DNA from: UBA1858 sp039182865
GTDB lineage: Bacteria; Pseudomonadota; Gammaproteobacteria; UBA4575
Assembly (NCBI GenBank): GCA_039182865.1
Contig: JBCDBX010000024.1
Span: 1-22,877 of the forward strand
Direction: 5' to 3'
Length of the DNA: 22,877 nucleotides
The notes below the pieces were generated by a model. The model ran no database searches. It worked only from the letters and a program-made list of their open reading frames with translations, and was not told where the DNA came from. Below, one piece after another: positions 22,386 through 22,877 of this stretch. The position numbers were made by a program, and so were the translations under genes. How positions within the stretch are numbered: the stretch's first letter is position 1; each line of letters opens with the position of its first letter.

Positions 22386-22400
22386 AAAATTCTAGATTAA

Positions 22401-22877
22401 CTAAGAGCGAGTAATGGAAACATTATTAGGGGTTCTAAGCGTAGAAATAGGGCGAGTCATCGCAGAACCGACGATTCGACTGCACATCATATTGCAACGT
22501 GACTGATCCGAGCATGACTTGATTTGCTCTTTATCCATATTATTTAAGATATCGTTGAGACTTTTTTCGAGCAAGTTTCCAGAATGCTCTAATGCAAGAC
22601 ATGGAGAAACATTTCCAGAAGCATCAATTGCGATACTGTATTTACCGGCATCACAGGCAGAAAGTGATTTGCCTTGTAACCACTGAATATTATCTTTTAT
22701 ATAATTCTCAAAGTATCCTGCTGGTATCGTTTCTGAAGCAAGTATGTTTTCAAACACATGTAGAGCTTCTTTTCGTTCATATTGCAGTAAAGGATCAGCA
22801 CGACCATATCGTTCAATATCCCAATGATAAGAACCTATTACCGGCATAAAGCCTTTGCTAACAGCAAATTCAGCCAC
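22401..22877 (-). CDS. Radical SAM/SPASM protein, C-terminal part (cut by window end)
   Basis: The last 158 codons of a minus-strand gene that enters from the right edge. The first visible residues (SKGFMPVIGSYHWDIERYG) fit the end of a radical SAM barrel. The rest is a SPASM-like domain for extra iron-sulfur clusters: Cys75 in ACDAGKYSIAIDASGNVSPC, Cys93, and Cys122, Cys128 and Cys132 (C-x5-C-x3-C). The phrase I-x-x-x-G-x-V-x-P-C is typical of SPASM proteins that modify peptides or enzymes. The radical SAM C-x3-C-x2-C motif lies outside the window, so that assignment rests on the C-terminal half. It is upstream of, and likely co-transcribed with, the SRPBCC-like gene. The substrate cannot be told. 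Confidence 0.82.
   Translation of the reverse strand: MAEFAVSKGFMPVIGSYHWDIERYGRADPLLQYERKEALHVFENILASETIPAGYFENYIKDNIQWLQGKSLSACDAGKYSIAIDASGNVSPCLALEHSGNLLEKSLNDILNNMDKEQIKSCSDQSRCNMMCSRIVGSAMTRPISTLRTPNNVSITRS

Noticed and set aside
21011..22877. Mycofactocin locus
   Set aside because: No precursor peptide, MftB-like binder or dehydrogenase is visible, and the creatininase gene is on the opposite strand from the radical SAM gene.
1..22877. Mobile element, CRISPR array, tRNA, rRNA or prophage genes
   Set aside because: No transposase or integrase motif, no regularly spaced repeats, no tRNA-like cloverleaf and no rRNA sequence were recognised on either strand.

Overview
The window looks like chromosomal DNA of an AT-rich gram-negative bacterium, most probably an aquatic gammaproteobacterium. 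The evidence is a tripartite RND efflux system with an outer-membrane channel, a TonB-dependent receptor, DUF481 and DUF3313 envelope proteins, and several proteins with exosortase-type C-terminal sorting tails (PEP-CTERM / VPLPA-CTERM). The genus cannot be told from the sequence. There is no rRNA, tRNA, CRISPR array, transposase or integrase, and the exosortase that would process the sorting tails is not here.

Positions 1-3026: the end of an unidentified plus-strand gene, then three minus-strand genes for secreted proteins with C-terminal sorting tails (280-1323, 1383-2135, 2469-3026). The first ends in a clear intrinsic terminator. The 1383-2135 gene has a TTGACA-N17-TAATTT promoter flanked by a strong Fur-box-like site. 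Positions 3190-8980: a minus-strand operon of outer-membrane factor, periplasmic adaptor and RND pump. Positions 9655-13562: a plus-strand pair, a fourth sorting-tail protein followed by a 950-residue TonB-dependent receptor.

The main discovery candidate is in that receptor. Its residues about 422-616 are an extra domain in what should be an extracellular loop of the barrel. This domain is clearly related to the exported part of the sorting-tail protein at 1383-2135 and to that of the protein encoded just upstream of the receptor (9655-10662). The only two cysteines of the mature receptor bracket the insert. Fur-like sites sit at the promoters of three of these transcription units, and a weaker one lies upstream of the pump operon. 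I infer an iron- or metal-responsive uptake/export island in which a receptor and separate surface-anchored proteins share one binding or docking domain.

Positions 13735-22877 are more ordinary: a small membrane protein with a DCC-family thiol protein; a DUF481 outer-membrane protein with four N-terminal beta repeats; an orphan 108-residue protein; an arsRC-acr3 arsenic resistance operon with a palindromic operator at the arsR start; a possible gene remnant; a glycine-zipper protein paired with a small secreted protein; a DUF3313 protein; a creatininase-family amidohydrolase; and an SRPBCC-like exported protein downstream of a radical SAM/SPASM gene cut by the window end.
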